NCBI GenBank assembly: GCA_910576775.1
Contig: CAJTJV010000017.1
Location: 1 to 55,810 of the forward strand
DNA length: 55,810 nt
Direction of reading: 5' to 3'
Source: an uncultured Muribaculaceae bacterium
GTDB taxonomy: Bacteria > Bacteroidota > Bacteroidia > Bacteroidales > Muribaculaceae
Shown here piece by piece: positions 25,540-34,841 of the stretch. A program made the translations under genes and the position numbers. A model generated the notes under the pieces. The model saw only the letters and a program-made list of their open reading frames with translations. It was not told the DNA's origin and made no database searches. Position 1 is the stretch's first letter, and each line of letters starts with the position of its first letter.

Positions 25540-27141
25540 ATGAAATTTTTCAAGACAGCACTGGCTGCTTCACTAATAACCCTCTCCTACCCTTCTTTCG
25601 CACAAAGCAGTATTCAGAATCCCATCACACAAGCCGTTCTCGCGGCATACGAGGAAGAACTGAACGAGAATCCGCGCAACTACAACGTCCTGATAAACCG
25701 TGCCGACGAATACTACCGTCACGACGAATATATACGTGCCCTCGCCGATGTTGACAAAGTACTTGAGTACACCCCTGCGGCAGAGACTGACGTAAGGTTA
25801 CGGGCGTATATCCTCCGCGCCGGAATATATAATGAGACGAAACGCCCCGCCCAGGCACTCGAAGACTTAAAAGAGGCCGACCGTCTCGCCCCCCTCTCAT
25901 ACTCAATATTATATCAGAAAGGTAACACAGAATACCTTCTTGGCCGTTATGCCGAGGCAAAGAATGACTTTCAACGCTGCGTAAACCTCAACCCGCGTAC
26001 ACCTGAAGCTTATATCAACCTCGCCCGCATCGCTGTCATGGAAAACAACCTCGGAATTGCAAACGAATTTCTTGCATCAGCCGTCAACATTGACCCGAAC
26101 AATGCCGACATATATGTACGCCGAGCTTCCGTTCGCCGCCAAATGAGCGACCACAACGGAGCTGTCGACGACCTTATTCTTGCGATAAGCACCGATGCCA
26201 ATCATTCCAAGGGTATGCAGGAACTTATTGACTACGGCAACACGAACTATCCCGCCACAATGGCAGGACTGAGCAATGCCGTCAGTCAGGCTCCACAGGT
26301 AGGAATGTTCCGATATATCCGCGCAATGATAGCCCAGGCGCATTTCCATTATCTCGCAGCCATTGAGGACTATAATACCATACTTAAAGAAAACCTATAC
26401 AACTATCATGGCATATATGCCTCTATAGCAGAATGTCAATACTGCCTTGGAAACTATACTGAAGCACTCGACAATATCGACCACGCGCTTTCAATGATCC
26501 GTGACAATGCAGGACACTATATACTCAAAAGCTCTATTCTTCGCGCGATAGGTCGCAATGAAGAAGCCGTAAAAACTGCGGCAGCTGCACTTGCCATTGA
26601 CCGTGAGAGTTGCCCTGCACTTGTGGAAATGGCACTCGCATATATCGCCACCGGCAACTACGACGAAGCATCGAATCTTCTCGGCGAGGCTATGCTTACA
26701 GATGCAGAAACACCACTTTATCCAATGCTGAAGGCCTGGCTTCTGGAAAAATACCTTGACAACGCCCAAAGTGCTCGCATGTTATATGAGACGGTAATTG
26801 AAATGGACCATTTCTATATCGACAATCCACGCTCTCTGAAAGGGTTCGCCCAGCTCTTCATGGGCGACAAGGATTCCGCAAACCGTTGGATGGAAAATAT
26901 ACTGAACACAGTCACCGATACAGACGGACTCATCCATTATTACGGAGCATGCTTCTACGCCCAGGCAGGCGATACGGAAAAAGCCATGGAATGTGCGTCG
27001 AAAGCCCTTGATCTCGGCTACGCAAACTATCATAACTGGACAGAAGCTATTGACGGCCGAATCAATGTCGAACCTTTGCGCGACGATTTGCGTTTCCTTA
27101 ATATGCTGCATCGCCATGATGCTATTTTCGGCAAAGAATAA
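25540..27141 (+). CDS. exported tetratricopeptide repeat protein
   Basis: The product (533 aa) starts with a signal peptide (MKFFKTALAASLITLSYPSFAQS) and is otherwise a chain of about a dozen TPR units (for example YIRALADVDKVLEYTP, RYAEAKNDFQRCVNLNPRTPEAYINLA, NYTEALDNIDHAL). It should be periplasmic or outer-membrane associated, acting as a scaffold. One base after kdsA. No enzymatic domain is visible, and the partner is unknown. Confidence 0.85.
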   Translation: MKFFKTALAASLITLSYPSFAQSSIQNPITQAVLAAYEEELNENPRNYNVLINRADEYYRHDEYIRALADVDKVLEYTPAAETDVRLRAYILRAGIYNETKRPAQALEDLKEADRLAPLSYSILYQKGNTEYLLGRYAEAKNDFQRCVNLNPRTPEAYINLARIAVMENNLGIANEFLASAVNIDPNNADIYVRRASVRRQMSDHNGAVDDLILAISTDANHSKGMQELIDYGNTNYPATMAGLSNAVSQAPQVGMFRYIRAMIAQAHFHYLAAIEDYNTILKENLYNYHGIYASIAECQYCLGNYTEALDNIDHALSMIRDNAGHYILKSSILRAIGRNEEAVKTAAAALAIDRESCPALVEMALAYIATGNYDEASNLLGEAMLTDAETPLYPMLKAWLLEKYLDNAQSARMLYETVIEMDHFYIDNPRSLKGFAQLFMGDKDSANRWMENILNTVTDTDGLIHYYGACFYAQAGDTEKAMECASKALDLGYANYHNWTEAIDGRINVEPLRDDLRFLNMLHRHDAIFGKE

Positions 27142-27155
27142 TTAAAAACTGAATT

Positions 27156-27710
27156 ATGATTATAGCTTCTCAAAAAAGAAAAGAGAATATTGCCGAATAT
27201 CTCTTGTATATGTGGCAGATTGAGGATATAATCCGCGCCAATAGTCTTGATCTCGACAAGATTCAAAAAAATATAATAAACCGATTTCCGGCCGATAAGA
27301 AAACTTTGGAAAAGATGGCACAGTGGTATGAATCACTGATTGACATGATGCGCCGAGAGGATGTTGTGGAATCGGGACACCTGCAAATGAACAGGAATAT
27401 CATCGGCGATCTCGCCGACCTCAACAAGCGAGTTCTTGCAGACCCTCGTTTTCAGGAATATCACAAACAATTCTATACTACGCTGCCATATATCGTAGAA
27501 TTGCGTGCAAAGTCAGGAGAAGAAAAAGCCGGTGAAATAGAGACATGCTTCAATGCACTCTACGGAGTTCTCCTTCTGCGTCTCAAAGGCAAGCAGATAA
27601 GCGATGAAACTACAACAGCAATAGCACAGATTTCAAAATTCATTGCGCTTCTTGCATCGTACTACAAACTCGACGAAGAAGACAACCTATTCAAAGACAA
27701 CGAAGAATAG
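27156..27710 (+). CDS. DUF4924 family protein
   Basis: The product (184 aa) is all-helical and cytoplasmic, beginning MIIASQKRKENIAEYLLYMWQIEDIIRA, which I recognise as the start of the Bacteroidales DUF4924 family. The rest (MAQWYESLIDMMRREDV, DPRFQEYHKQFYTTLPYIVELRAK) is a helical bundle without catalytic motifs. Function unknown. Last gene of the long operon and followed by a strong terminator. Confidence 0.82.
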   Translation: MIIASQKRKENIAEYLLYMWQIEDIIRANSLDLDKIQKNIINRFPADKKTLEKMAQWYESLIDMMRREDVVESGHLQMNRNIIGDLADLNKRVLADPRFQEYHKQFYTTLPYIVELRAKSGEEKAGEIETCFNALYGVLLLRLKGKQISDETTTAIAQISKFIALLASYYKLDEEDNLFKDNEE

Positions 27711-27721
27711 ATCCTCTAAAT

Positions 27722-27766
27722 AAGACAGCAGCGGCATCCGGGTAGAGGATATCGCTGCTGTCTTTT
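27722..27766. terminator. bidirectional terminator
   Basis: AAGACAGCAGCG (27722-27733) pairs with CGCTGCTGTCTT (27753-27764), followed by TTTT on the plus strand. It separates the convergent DUF4924 and esterase genes. Confidence 0.85.
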
Positions 27767-27775
27767 TATAACGTG

Positions 27776-28702
27776 TCAATTGAGATTTGAAATCAGATAG
27801 TCCTCTATTGAGAAATCTGTACGATAATTCTTGCGACCGGACTCTTCAACAATAGTCCGCACCTTAAACTTACCTGCGACAACAGCATGAATAAAATCAA
27901 GCACTTCTCCGGCATTATCGTCCATCGGGGAGATTGCTATACTGTGATCGGCTCCGTCAACACGATGAAACCACACAGGACACCCGGCTTCAATCAGTTC
28001 ATTGGCAATAATTTCCGACCCCCATAATCCAAAACTTTCTATTGTTGCAGAACGGAAAGGCACATTCGAGTCGGCATTACCGTGAAATAGAAGCATCGGC
28101 GCCGGTACCTTACGCCAATAAGGCTCTCCGTAGCAGAATACAGCACCGGCAAACGACACAACACCGGCATAGTTGAAATTGACAGGAAAACCGGGAAGAG
28201 TGCTCGTTGCATTACAAAGTTCCGTCTCAGCCTGGAGTACAGTTATCGCTCCGGCACTCGAACCACATGCAAAAACCTGCATAGGATTGATATTCCATTG
28301 TCCGGCATGCGCAACAGTAAAAGCAGTCGCCTTAAAAAAATCTGTGACAGCAGAGCTGACAGCATCTTCAAGCCTATCGGCAAGCACCTGATTGGAAGAA
28401 ACATCAGACGGGTGTATTCCTTTAAGCTTGGTACGATAGTCAGTCGAAACAACCGACACACCATTATCGACAAGAAATTCAAAAAAAGGAATATAACGTG
28501 CGTCATCGCGCTGCCCATGCATGAAAGCACCGCCAAAAGCAAAAATCAGCACAGGTGTCGGCTTGTCGCCTGCGGATCTGTAAAAATCAAGGCGAAGACT
28601 GTCGCCACCTGCAACATCGAATACATAGGTCTCCTTATGCGTCACGGCAAAACCGCTCAGGAAAACAACAAGAGACAACAATACTACAGATATTCGTTTC
28701 AT
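27776..28702 (-). CDS. exported alpha/beta hydrolase (esterase-like)
   Basis: The product (308 aa) has a signal peptide (MKRISVVLLSLVVFLSGFAVTHK), an oxyanion segment FAFGGAFMHGQRD, the nucleophile elbow ACGSSAGA and a final DGADHSIA giving the histidine. This is the layout of carboxylesterase/acetylxylan-esterase type hydrolases that act in the periplasm. The substrate cannot be told. I start at MKRIS; seven more codons upstream are open. It is divergent from the broken aldose epimerase gene. Confidence 0.85.
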   Translation of the reverse strand: MKRISVVLLSLVVFLSGFAVTHKETYVFDVAGGDSLRLDFYRSAGDKPTPVLIFAFGGAFMHGQRDDARYIPFFEFLVDNGVSVVSTDYRTKLKGIHPSDVSSNQVLADRLEDAVSSAVTDFFKATAFTVAHAGQWNINPMQVFACGSSAGAITVLQAETELCNATSTLPGFPVNFNYAGVVSFAGAVFCYGEPYWRKVPAPMLLFHGNADSNVPFRSATIESFGLWGSEIIANELIEAGCPVWFHRVDGADHSIAISPMDDNAGEVLDFIHAVVAGKFKVRTIVEESGRKNYRTDFSIEDYLISNLN

Positions 28703-28788
28703 ACTTAATAAATTTTCCCACAAATTTAATCAAAGTGGACGCGGAATCAAAAAGAATTTTTAATTTCGCTTTCATTATTAATATCGCC

Positions 28789-29407
28789 ATGAAAAAATCC
28801 TTATTTCGATTGCATTTCTACCTCTTATCACATCATGCGACAACAACCGTGCACCAACTCTGACTCAATCAGGCCTCGATCCGCTGAATTTTGTTGATAC
28901 AGTCGACGGAAAAACAACCGCACTCAATGTAATAAATAACGTCAACGGAATGGAAGCTGCCATTACAAACTATGGCGGACGCCTTGTGCCGCTGATGGTC
29001 CCCGACCGGGAAGGGCGACTAACTGACGTAGTACTAGGACATGATTCCATTCAGGACTATGTAAATATCGACGGTAATTTCGGAGCACTTATAGGACGCT
29101 ATGGCAACCGAATAAATCAAGGTCGTTTCACCCTCGACAGTATCGAATACCAACTGCCTCAGAACAATTACGGACATTGCCTTCACGGAGGACCTAAAGG
29201 ATTTCATCACAGCATATGAGATGCGGAAATTTCCTCGACGGAACAGTAAAAGGAAAGAAAGGCATTGCCTACCCTCGCCGCTCCGCCATCTGCCTCGAGC
29301 CACAGTATTATCCAGACTCTCCCAACAAACCGCAATGGCCATCTGTACGTCTCAATCCGGATGAAGACTATTTCACTCAAACCGTCTACCGCTTCACAAC
29401 ATTCTGA
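28789..29407 (+). pseudogene. aldose 1-epimerase (galactose mutarotase) pseudogene
   Basis: The remnant starts ATG plus six A. With seven A the frame would read M-K-K-I-L-I-S and continue into a lipoprotein signal ending LITSC and then the mutarotase N-terminus (ITNYGGRLVPLMVPD, GRYGNRINQGRF). That frame runs to HGGPKGFHHSI and stops. A second frame picks up the family's C-terminus (CGNFLDG, ICLEPQYYPDSPN). About 165 codons between the two are gone compared with a usual length near 370. One frameshift plus one internal deletion make this a dead gene. Confidence 0.85.
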
Positions 29408-29430
29408 TATTACACAATTATGAATATAAA

Positions 29431-29469
29431 AAGAATCTCATCAAGTTACCTCTGATGAGATTCTTTTTT
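29431..29469. terminator. bidirectional terminator at the left edge of the element
   Basis: AAGAATCTCATCA (29431-29443) pairs with TGATGAGATTCTT (29453-29465), with T-runs on both strands. Before integration it would have directly followed the tRNA-Thr 3' end on the minus strand, so it was probably the original tRNA terminator. Confidence 0.85.
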
Positions 29470-29472
29470 GCC

Positions 29473-29487
29473 TGAGCCGCGAGTGGG
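29473..29487. repeat. attL core
   Basis: TGAGCCGCGAGTGGG repeats positions 48117-48131, the 3' acceptor and T-stem strand of tRNA-Thr. To its right the sequence departs from the tRNA. It is the duplicated tRNA end left by integration. Confidence 0.85.
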
Positions 29488-29610
29488 TTTCAAACCGTAT
29501 TTTCAAGAGCATTCATCGGAATTCAAAAGATATTAAATACCATGTAAACCAGTGTCTTGTAAATTTAGGACATTCTCATAAATTCCTTAAAAATCCCTTA
29601 TTTTGTTGTT

Positions 29611-29631
29611 TTTGGCTACCCTTTGGCTACC
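29611..29631 (+). repeat. left pair of probable integrase arm sites
   Basis: TTTGGCTACC occurs at 29611-29620 and 29622-29631, one base apart, so 11 bases centre to centre. The same 21-base block occurs at 48049-48069 near the other end. Tandem sites inside both ends of an integrase element are typical arm-type binding sites. Confidence 0.7.
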
Positions 29632-29648
29632 TGAATTAGAATTTTTAT

Positions 29649-29656
29649 TACCTTTG
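29649..29656 (+). promoter_or_regulatory. integrase promoter -7 box
   Basis: TACCTTTG matches TAnnTTTG and lies 28 bases before the integrase start. A TTTG within the second arm decamer (29622-29625) is 23 bases upstream, near the expected -33 position. The promoter may therefore overlap the arm sites, allowing the integrase to repress itself; that is inference. Confidence 0.6.
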
Positions 29657-29684
29657 TAAACATAAGAACTCAAGAGTAATAGAT

Positions 29685-31001
29685 ATGGCTATAAGGAAGA
29701 ATTATCGAGCCGATAATACATATATTATCAGTACTGATACTACCGACAATCCTAAGTTGGGGGCGAAAGTGCTGAATGATGGTCGGGAGAGTCTGTTTCT
29801 GGACTATTATTTTGGCTATACCAAGGTCTATAATGACAAGACAGGTAAGGAGACTGTTAAGAAAGATCGGAAACGCGAATATTTAAGCTTGTATCTTTGG
29901 CAAGCTCCCAGAACGCAACTTGAACGCCAGCAGAACAAAGAGATGCTGGAAATGGCCAAGAAAATTCGCTTTGAGCGCGAACAGGAGCTGAAAGAGGACA
30001 AACTTGGCTACCGTCTGAAAAAGGAAGAAGTCGAGATAAATTATCTTGACTGGATGGCCGAGTATCATGCTAACTATACAAAGAGCGACGGCAATCAGAT
30101 TCGTCGTGCTCGGACAGTCTTCATCGACTTCCTGATTGATCCCAAAATGAAACTGTTGCCGGAAAAAGTCAAAGGCGACATGACAAAGGAAGAAAAGGAG
30201 GCCATCCAAAAGAATAATGCGAAGAAGGCAGCCGAAAGGGAGAAAAAGGCCGCGGGGCTGAAAGTAAAGCCTGAGCAGCTGACCAAGGATTTGATGCGCT
30301 CTTTCACCGAGTATCTGATTAAACGCTTCACCGGAGAAGGTGCCCACACCCTCTATGCCCGATTCAAGAAGATGATATTGGCTGCCGTAGAAAAGGATAT
30401 CATCCGTAAGAATCCCTGCACCGGTGTTTCGATAAAGAAAGACTACTGTCAGTTGAAAAAGGACATTCTCAGTCAGGAAGAAATCGTTCTGCTCGCCAAT
30501 ACGCATTACGAGAAGGAGAATCCTGACATTCGCCGCGCTTTCATCTTTTGTCTGTATTGCGGTCTTCGTTGGTGCGATGTAAAAGACCTCACCTATGCCA
30601 ATGTCGATTATTCAAACAAGTTGCTGAAGTTCGAGCAAAGCAAAACCAAGGCACATAGCGCAGCCAGTGGAGTTGTCATCCCGCTCAACGACGGACTTTT
30701 AGCTCTGATAGACCAGCCGAAAGACGGCAACCGCAATCAAATCATCTTCCCATTGCCGTCGCATACCATGTGCCTGAAAGCCTTGCGCCACTGGGTCGCC
30801 CGTGCCGGAATTGAAAAACACATCACCTGGCACTGCGCTCGTCACAGCTGCGGCACAAACCTGTTGAGCAACGGAGCCAACATCAAGACCGTAGCCAGCA
30901 TCCTCGGACACAGCGGCCTCGCCCACACCGAGAAATACACCCGTGCCGTCGATTCCCTCAAACAAGCCGCCATCGACTCCATGCCACCATTAGATTTTTA
31001 G
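29685..31001 (+). CDS. int: tyrosine recombinase integrase
   Basis: The product (438 aa) has a charged N-terminal arm-binding region, a SAM-like core-binding domain (about 110-235, EQLTKDLMRSFTEYLIKRF) and the catalytic domain. Catalytic residues are visible: R in YCGLRWCDV, HxxR in WHCARHSCGT, H in ILGHSG and the nucleophile Y in TEKYTRAV. It catalyses site-specific integration and excision at the tRNA-Thr site. It is the only integrase present, reads inward from attL, and has the usual length for Bacteroidales integrases of this class. Confidence 0.95.
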   Translation: MAIRKNYRADNTYIISTDTTDNPKLGAKVLNDGRESLFLDYYFGYTKVYNDKTGKETVKKDRKREYLSLYLWQAPRTQLERQQNKEMLEMAKKIRFEREQELKEDKLGYRLKKEEVEINYLDWMAEYHANYTKSDGNQIRRARTVFIDFLIDPKMKLLPEKVKGDMTKEEKEAIQKNNAKKAAEREKKAAGLKVKPEQLTKDLMRSFTEYLIKRFTGEGAHTLYARFKKMILAAVEKDIIRKNPCTGVSIKKDYCQLKKDILSQEEIVLLANTHYEKENPDIRRAFIFCLYCGLRWCDVKDLTYANVDYSNKLLKFEQSKTKAHSAASGVVIPLNDGLLALIDQPKDGNRNQIIFPLPSHTMCLKALRHWVARAGIEKHITWHCARHSCGTNLLSNGANIKTVASILGHSGLAHTEKYTRAVDSLKQAAIDSMPPLDF

Positions 31002-31024
31002 CCGTATGTTCCAATCATTTTTTA

Positions 31025-31162
31025 GCCGTCGGTGAAGCACATCTTTCACCAGCGGATTACGAAGAATACGTGTCTGTAAGAATACGGCATGAAATCAAGG
31101 ATGACACTCTCTACAAATTTGATAATAATATTAAGGAAAGAGTAAGGAGCCAAAGGATTTGA
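31025..31162 (+). pseudogene. possible 3' remnant of an unknown gene
   Basis: A stretch of 45 codons without a start codon reads like protein (ADYEEYVSVRIRHEIKDD, then KERVRSQRI and a stop). It follows the integrase stop by 23 bases. It may be the tail of a cargo gene lost by recombination, or a chance open frame. I do not recognise the family. Confidence 0.3.
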
Positions 31163-31201
31163 AGATATTACTCAATCGCTTAGTGTTACTTTAAATACAT
31201 A

Positions 31202-33508
31202 TCATATTATTAGTCCGTTATCATCTGCCATTTTACCATTGGCAAATAGAACTAAATGATTAGAGACATACTTTATGTAGGCTCTTAGAATAATCTCCTT
31301 TACTAATTGTGGCATTGGACGAGTAGTAAGTTGCCCCATGATATAGTTTGATAGCTCATAACCAAGACCACGAAAAATTGTATAAAAAATATCCCTTAAT
31401 GAAGCGATAAGGGGAACCGAGACGACTCCCCCCAACAGTTCTATCGCTATCGGTACAACCTGATTTATAACGTATGGGTTCTTTTCTATATGCATCAGGA
31501 AACCTTTATAATCAATATCATTGCCTTTCACACGGGCATTAATATTGGAGATAATATAATCGGTGGTTAGACAATGGCCATAGTAATTCAGAGCTGTAAA
31601 GTATTCTGAAATTTGACCTGCACTAATAGAATATTCACTACGTAAGAAATACTCCAAGTTAATCTTGGTCGTGGAATCTGCAACATTTTGCATCCAAAAG
31701 TCCTCAGTTATTAAGAAAGAATTTTCTCTCTGAGCCAGCAGCATTGTCTCAATTACTGTTTCCAACACTGGATTATCTACACTTTCAGAATGTTCCAGGT
31801 ATTCCTCAACCACGACAATCTCACAATGCTTATTAATCCAATCCATTAGACTATAGAGCACATTGATTAAATTAAAGTGATCCTCTATCGAGCCCTTGTG
31901 GACAAACTGTTTCAAATTATCAATTGCAGTAATATCACAAGTATGCAGAACTGAATCGCGCTTGATAGCCTCTATATTTTCTTTTATGTAGTCATATACG
32001 CGTTGTCCTATGACGAACTTTTCTCTAACTTCAATATTAAACTTGGTGCAAATTGCATGAAGTAATACTAAGGATGAAATGTCCAATACAATATGCAAAT
32101 CTTTAAGGTCAGACATTTCAATACCCCGCAATGCAAATTTCTGAAACGGAGTCTGGAATATTTTAGCGCCTCCGAAAATCAAATTATAGATGTCTGAGAT
32201 GCTGGAAACAAGCCTTGTTAAGAACAGAGGGAGTTTTGCACTTTCATATTGAACATTGATTTCGTTAATATGCTTTTTATACTGCTCTTCATCTGTTCCA
32301 CGGTAGGCCGTTACTACTTTATGCAGACCTTCTAATGGATTGTCTTTAATATCGTTGAAATCAAAGCAGCGAATAGCTTTGCTTTGATTATTCATAATAT
32401 CGTCAGTAACTTCCCTTAGCAATCCAAAGTATTTGGTATGAATACCTGTCAATGTATAGGTCAAATAGTGTAACCCCTGGTTGAGTTGGAAGGAGTAGCC
32501 AACCTGTTTGCCAATGAAGTCCGATAAACGTCCTCCATTACGGACAAAGCTATACTTTGGCAAATTCTCGCCTTCAGTATATTCTATATAATCGCCGTCT
32601 TCGACGGTGATTTTCTCTGCTTCTATAATTTCACTGAATTTTCCATTTCGGCTTAAATGGATCTGAAAATAAAAGTCTCTTAGGTTTTGGGAATTGCATC
32701 CGTGAATTTTGCGATATAAGAAATCGAGTGCTTCATTTTCTCTTCCGTAAGATGTAAGGATTTGGAATAGATTCTGTATTTGCTCATCTGAAATACAAGC
32801 TTGCTCTGCACGAGGAATCAATTCATCTAAATCATCTGGGATTTTTCCGGCATTATAATACGCAAAAAGCTTATTGTAACACACATTTTTATCATGTGGA
32901 AGTAACTTTTGAAGATTTTTGCATATTTCTATAGCCGCTGAATGATTATGGACCTCGCTTTCTAATTTTAATTCTTTCATTAGAAAGGTCACATTCAGGA
33001 TATTTTTAGTTCTTAGATTCTTTAAAAAGGTAAGCAGCTCAATTTTCTTTCCGCTCTCTTCCAGCAGTTGAACATAGGTATATGTGGCGCCATCAATGGA
33101 ATCATGAGGAAGTAGATTTTTTACTCTGAGCAAAGCTTCTTCAATTCTACCAGCTGCAACATAAACATCTACATAGAAACTGCGGAATTGGCTCGGGGCA
33201 TTGTCTTCATTACAAATTAGAAACTCAACTTTGGACTTTTCACCGTTGTAAAAATCTATAAAGTTTCGGAATAATGAATCGTATTCAGGTTCGTGTAGTG
33301 AGAACTGCCTTGCGAGTTCTGAAAACTTTTGTGGAATAAGACGTACCAGATTAATGATTGGGTAGCATCCTCCTACGGGGATTTCAGTTTGTTTTTTCTC
33401 TATCATTTTGGATAGAATAGTTGGTATGGATTCATAATTCCCCATAACCATTTCCATAAAAATAAGGTTCCATGAAAGTTCAGAGCATCTTTCATCATAG
33501 GATGTCAA
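31202..33508 (-). CDS. TPR-GreAB-C-PIN type protein, C-terminal part (768 aa)
   Basis: Residues 1-295 are helical repeats of TPR type. Residues 300-350 (YSFVRNGGRLSDFIGKQVGYSFQL) resemble the C-terminal domain of GreA/GreB. Residues 470-660 look like a PIN-like nuclease domain, with VLDISSLVLLHA supplying the first aspartate and FLITEDFW another acidic site. This matches the TPR-GreAB-C-PIN architecture proposed as a conflict or immunity system. The annotated start is TTG, two bases overlapping the stop of the 440-residue gene upstream. In this frame the sequence continues upstream as GKKEAVELLTSYDE, a good TPR helix, so both frames probably form one protein of about 1200 residues broken by a -1 shift. 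Base composition is AT-rich. Confidence 0.72.
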   Translation of the reverse strand: MTSYDERCSELSWNLIFMEMVMGNYESIPTILSKMIEKKQTEIPVGGCYPIINLVRLIPQKFSELARQFSLHEPEYDSLFRNFIDFYNGEKSKVEFLICNEDNAPSQFRSFYVDVYVAAGRIEEALLRVKNLLPHDSIDGATYTYVQLLEESGKKIELLTFLKNLRTKNILNVTFLMKELKLESEVHNHSAAIEICKNLQKLLPHDKNVCYNKLFAYYNAGKIPDDLDELIPRAEQACISDEQIQNLFQILTSYGRENEALDFLYRKIHGCNSQNLRDFYFQIHLSRNGKFSEIIEAEKITVEDGDYIEYTEGENLPKYSFVRNGGRLSDFIGKQVGYSFQLNQGLHYLTYTLTGIHTKYFGLLREVTDDIMNNQSKAIRCFDFNDIKDNPLEGLHKVVTAYRGTDEEQYKKHINEINVQYESAKLPLFLTRLVSSISDIYNLIFGGAKIFQTPFQKFALRGIEMSDLKDLHIVLDISSLVLLHAICTKFNIEVREKFVIGQRVYDYIKENIEAIKRDSVLHTCDITAIDNLKQFVHKGSIEDHFNLINVLYSLMDWINKHCEIVVVEEYLEHSESVDNPVLETVIETMLLAQRENSFLITEDFWMQNVADSTTKINLEYFLRSEYSISAGQISEYFTALNYYGHCLTTDYIISNINARVKGNDIDYKGFLMHIEKNPYVINQVVPIAIELLGGVVSVPLIASLRDIFYTIFRGLGYELSNYIMGQLTTRPMPQLVKEIILRAYIKYVSNHLVLFANGKMADDNGLII

Positions 33509-34827
33509 CAGCTCAACAGCCTCCTTTTTTCCCCAGAATTAAAGAGTGCAAAAGATGTCGCTTGATATGCAAATTCCTTAGAATGGCATGATGGCAGTTG
33601 TTTTTTAAGAGTATGAATCCAATGCTTCTGACGGTCGTGCAAATATCCTGTAAATGCATAGAATAGTTCAAAGTCAGGCAATATATCCTTAATCTCTCGA
33701 AAAGCACCTTGTTGATATAACCGTTCCGACAATCTATATAGTAATTCCGATTCAGGTGTAGCAAGTTTTTCACCTATGAATTGGTATTGTTGATGACTAA
33801 CAAAATTCTGAAGTGCACATGATAGTTGAAGAAGCCAAATTGGGAAATTAGGGAAATCTAAGGGTAAATTTTCATCAATTGTTATACCAAATACTGATAA
33901 GTCAAGACCTTCATTCCTTAGTTGGTGGAAGATCAAACTTTCAGCTATTACTCTCCTTTTAAGTTGGCTATCTGTTATTCCAGACTGGTTCATAAACTCT
34001 AATTTGTTTACCGCTTTAAGGAAAGCTGGCATATACAGCCACGGAGATCCGGCAAGACATCCCCGGAACTTAATTGTTATTTCGTGAGCGATGTCAATGT
34101 CGTTGTCATAACATAAAGCAAAAATATAACCTTCTATAATTTCGCAAGGGGGATTGCTGGAATACAATCCAAACGCTTCTCGATATTTGGATACCGCTGT
34201 TTTCATTTTTGAATATTTAAGACAATTCGCTTCCCAAAATGCAATTTTAGCCAGAGTTTCGGGCGTGTTACAATCATATTTTTCAGCTTGTTCCCTTAAA
34301 CTTTCAAGCAGAGAGAGTCCGCTTCTCAGCCTCAATAAGTTGATTTCTTTCTTCGCATTCTGTATATTCTCTATTATGACAGTTCTTACCTGTGATGGTA
34401 GGCGCTCTATTTGAGTTTTAATTAAATCAAGACTAGTCTCCATCCTATCATGTGCATCCTTGTTGGCTTTATCATCGTATCTCTGTGTCCAAAGATACCA
34501 GCATACCATTATTGTGATCAATACTAAATAGATTAACAATGGTATCAGACCCAGACTATCCCACTGTAATGAAAGCTCTGTATGTTCAGAAGAATAGCTT
34601 ATTCTTAGAAGCGGCCAGCCAAAAGCAGTTAGAGCATAAGCGCCACTCATTCCTCTCACTGCGAAGATGACTACCTTAGTGGGCGTAGCTGTACAATAAT
34701 GATTGACGACAGTCTTGCTAAGTGTTCCAAATTTTAGCTTCCAATACTTCCCATCCTTGAACCGGCAGGGTACTAAGCAGGAGACTATGTAGAGGCTAAG
34801 AATGGCTATAAGGAGAGTTAAAATCAT
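33505..34827 (-). CDS. TPR-GreAB-C-PIN type protein, N-terminal membrane part (440 aa)
   Basis: The product begins with a membrane helix (MILTLLIAILSLYIVSCLVP), has a second hydrophobic segment (about 92-111, LGLIPLLIYLVLITIMVCWYLW), a coiled stretch and then TPR-like helices to the end. The last residues RRLLSC are out of character; they follow a G4A6 run at 33525-33534 where the reading frame of the downstream gene takes over. One extra A in that run would fuse the two frames without a break. The N-terminal membrane part would tether the TPR-PIN module to the inner membrane. It has its own promoter, divergent from the XRE gene. Confidence 0.65.
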   Translation of the reverse strand: MILTLLIAILSLYIVSCLVPCRFKDGKYWKLKFGTLSKTVVNHYCTATPTKVVIFAVRGMSGAYALTAFGWPLLRISYSSEHTELSLQWDSLGLIPLLIYLVLITIMVCWYLWTQRYDDKANKDAHDRMETSLDLIKTQIERLPSQVRTVIIENIQNAKKEINLLRLRSGLSLLESLREQAEKYDCNTPETLAKIAFWEANCLKYSKMKTAVSKYREAFGLYSSNPPCEIIEGYIFALCYDNDIDIAHEITIKFRGCLAGSPWLYMPAFLKAVNKLEFMNQSGITDSQLKRRVIAESLIFHQLRNEGLDLSVFGITIDENLPLDFPNFPIWLLQLSCALQNFVSHQQYQFIGEKLATPESELLYRLSERLYQQGAFREIKDILPDFELFYAFTGYLHDRQKHWIHTLKKQLPSCHSKEFAYQATSFALFNSGEKRRLLSC

Positions 34828-34841
34828 TTTTTTGTATTTAA

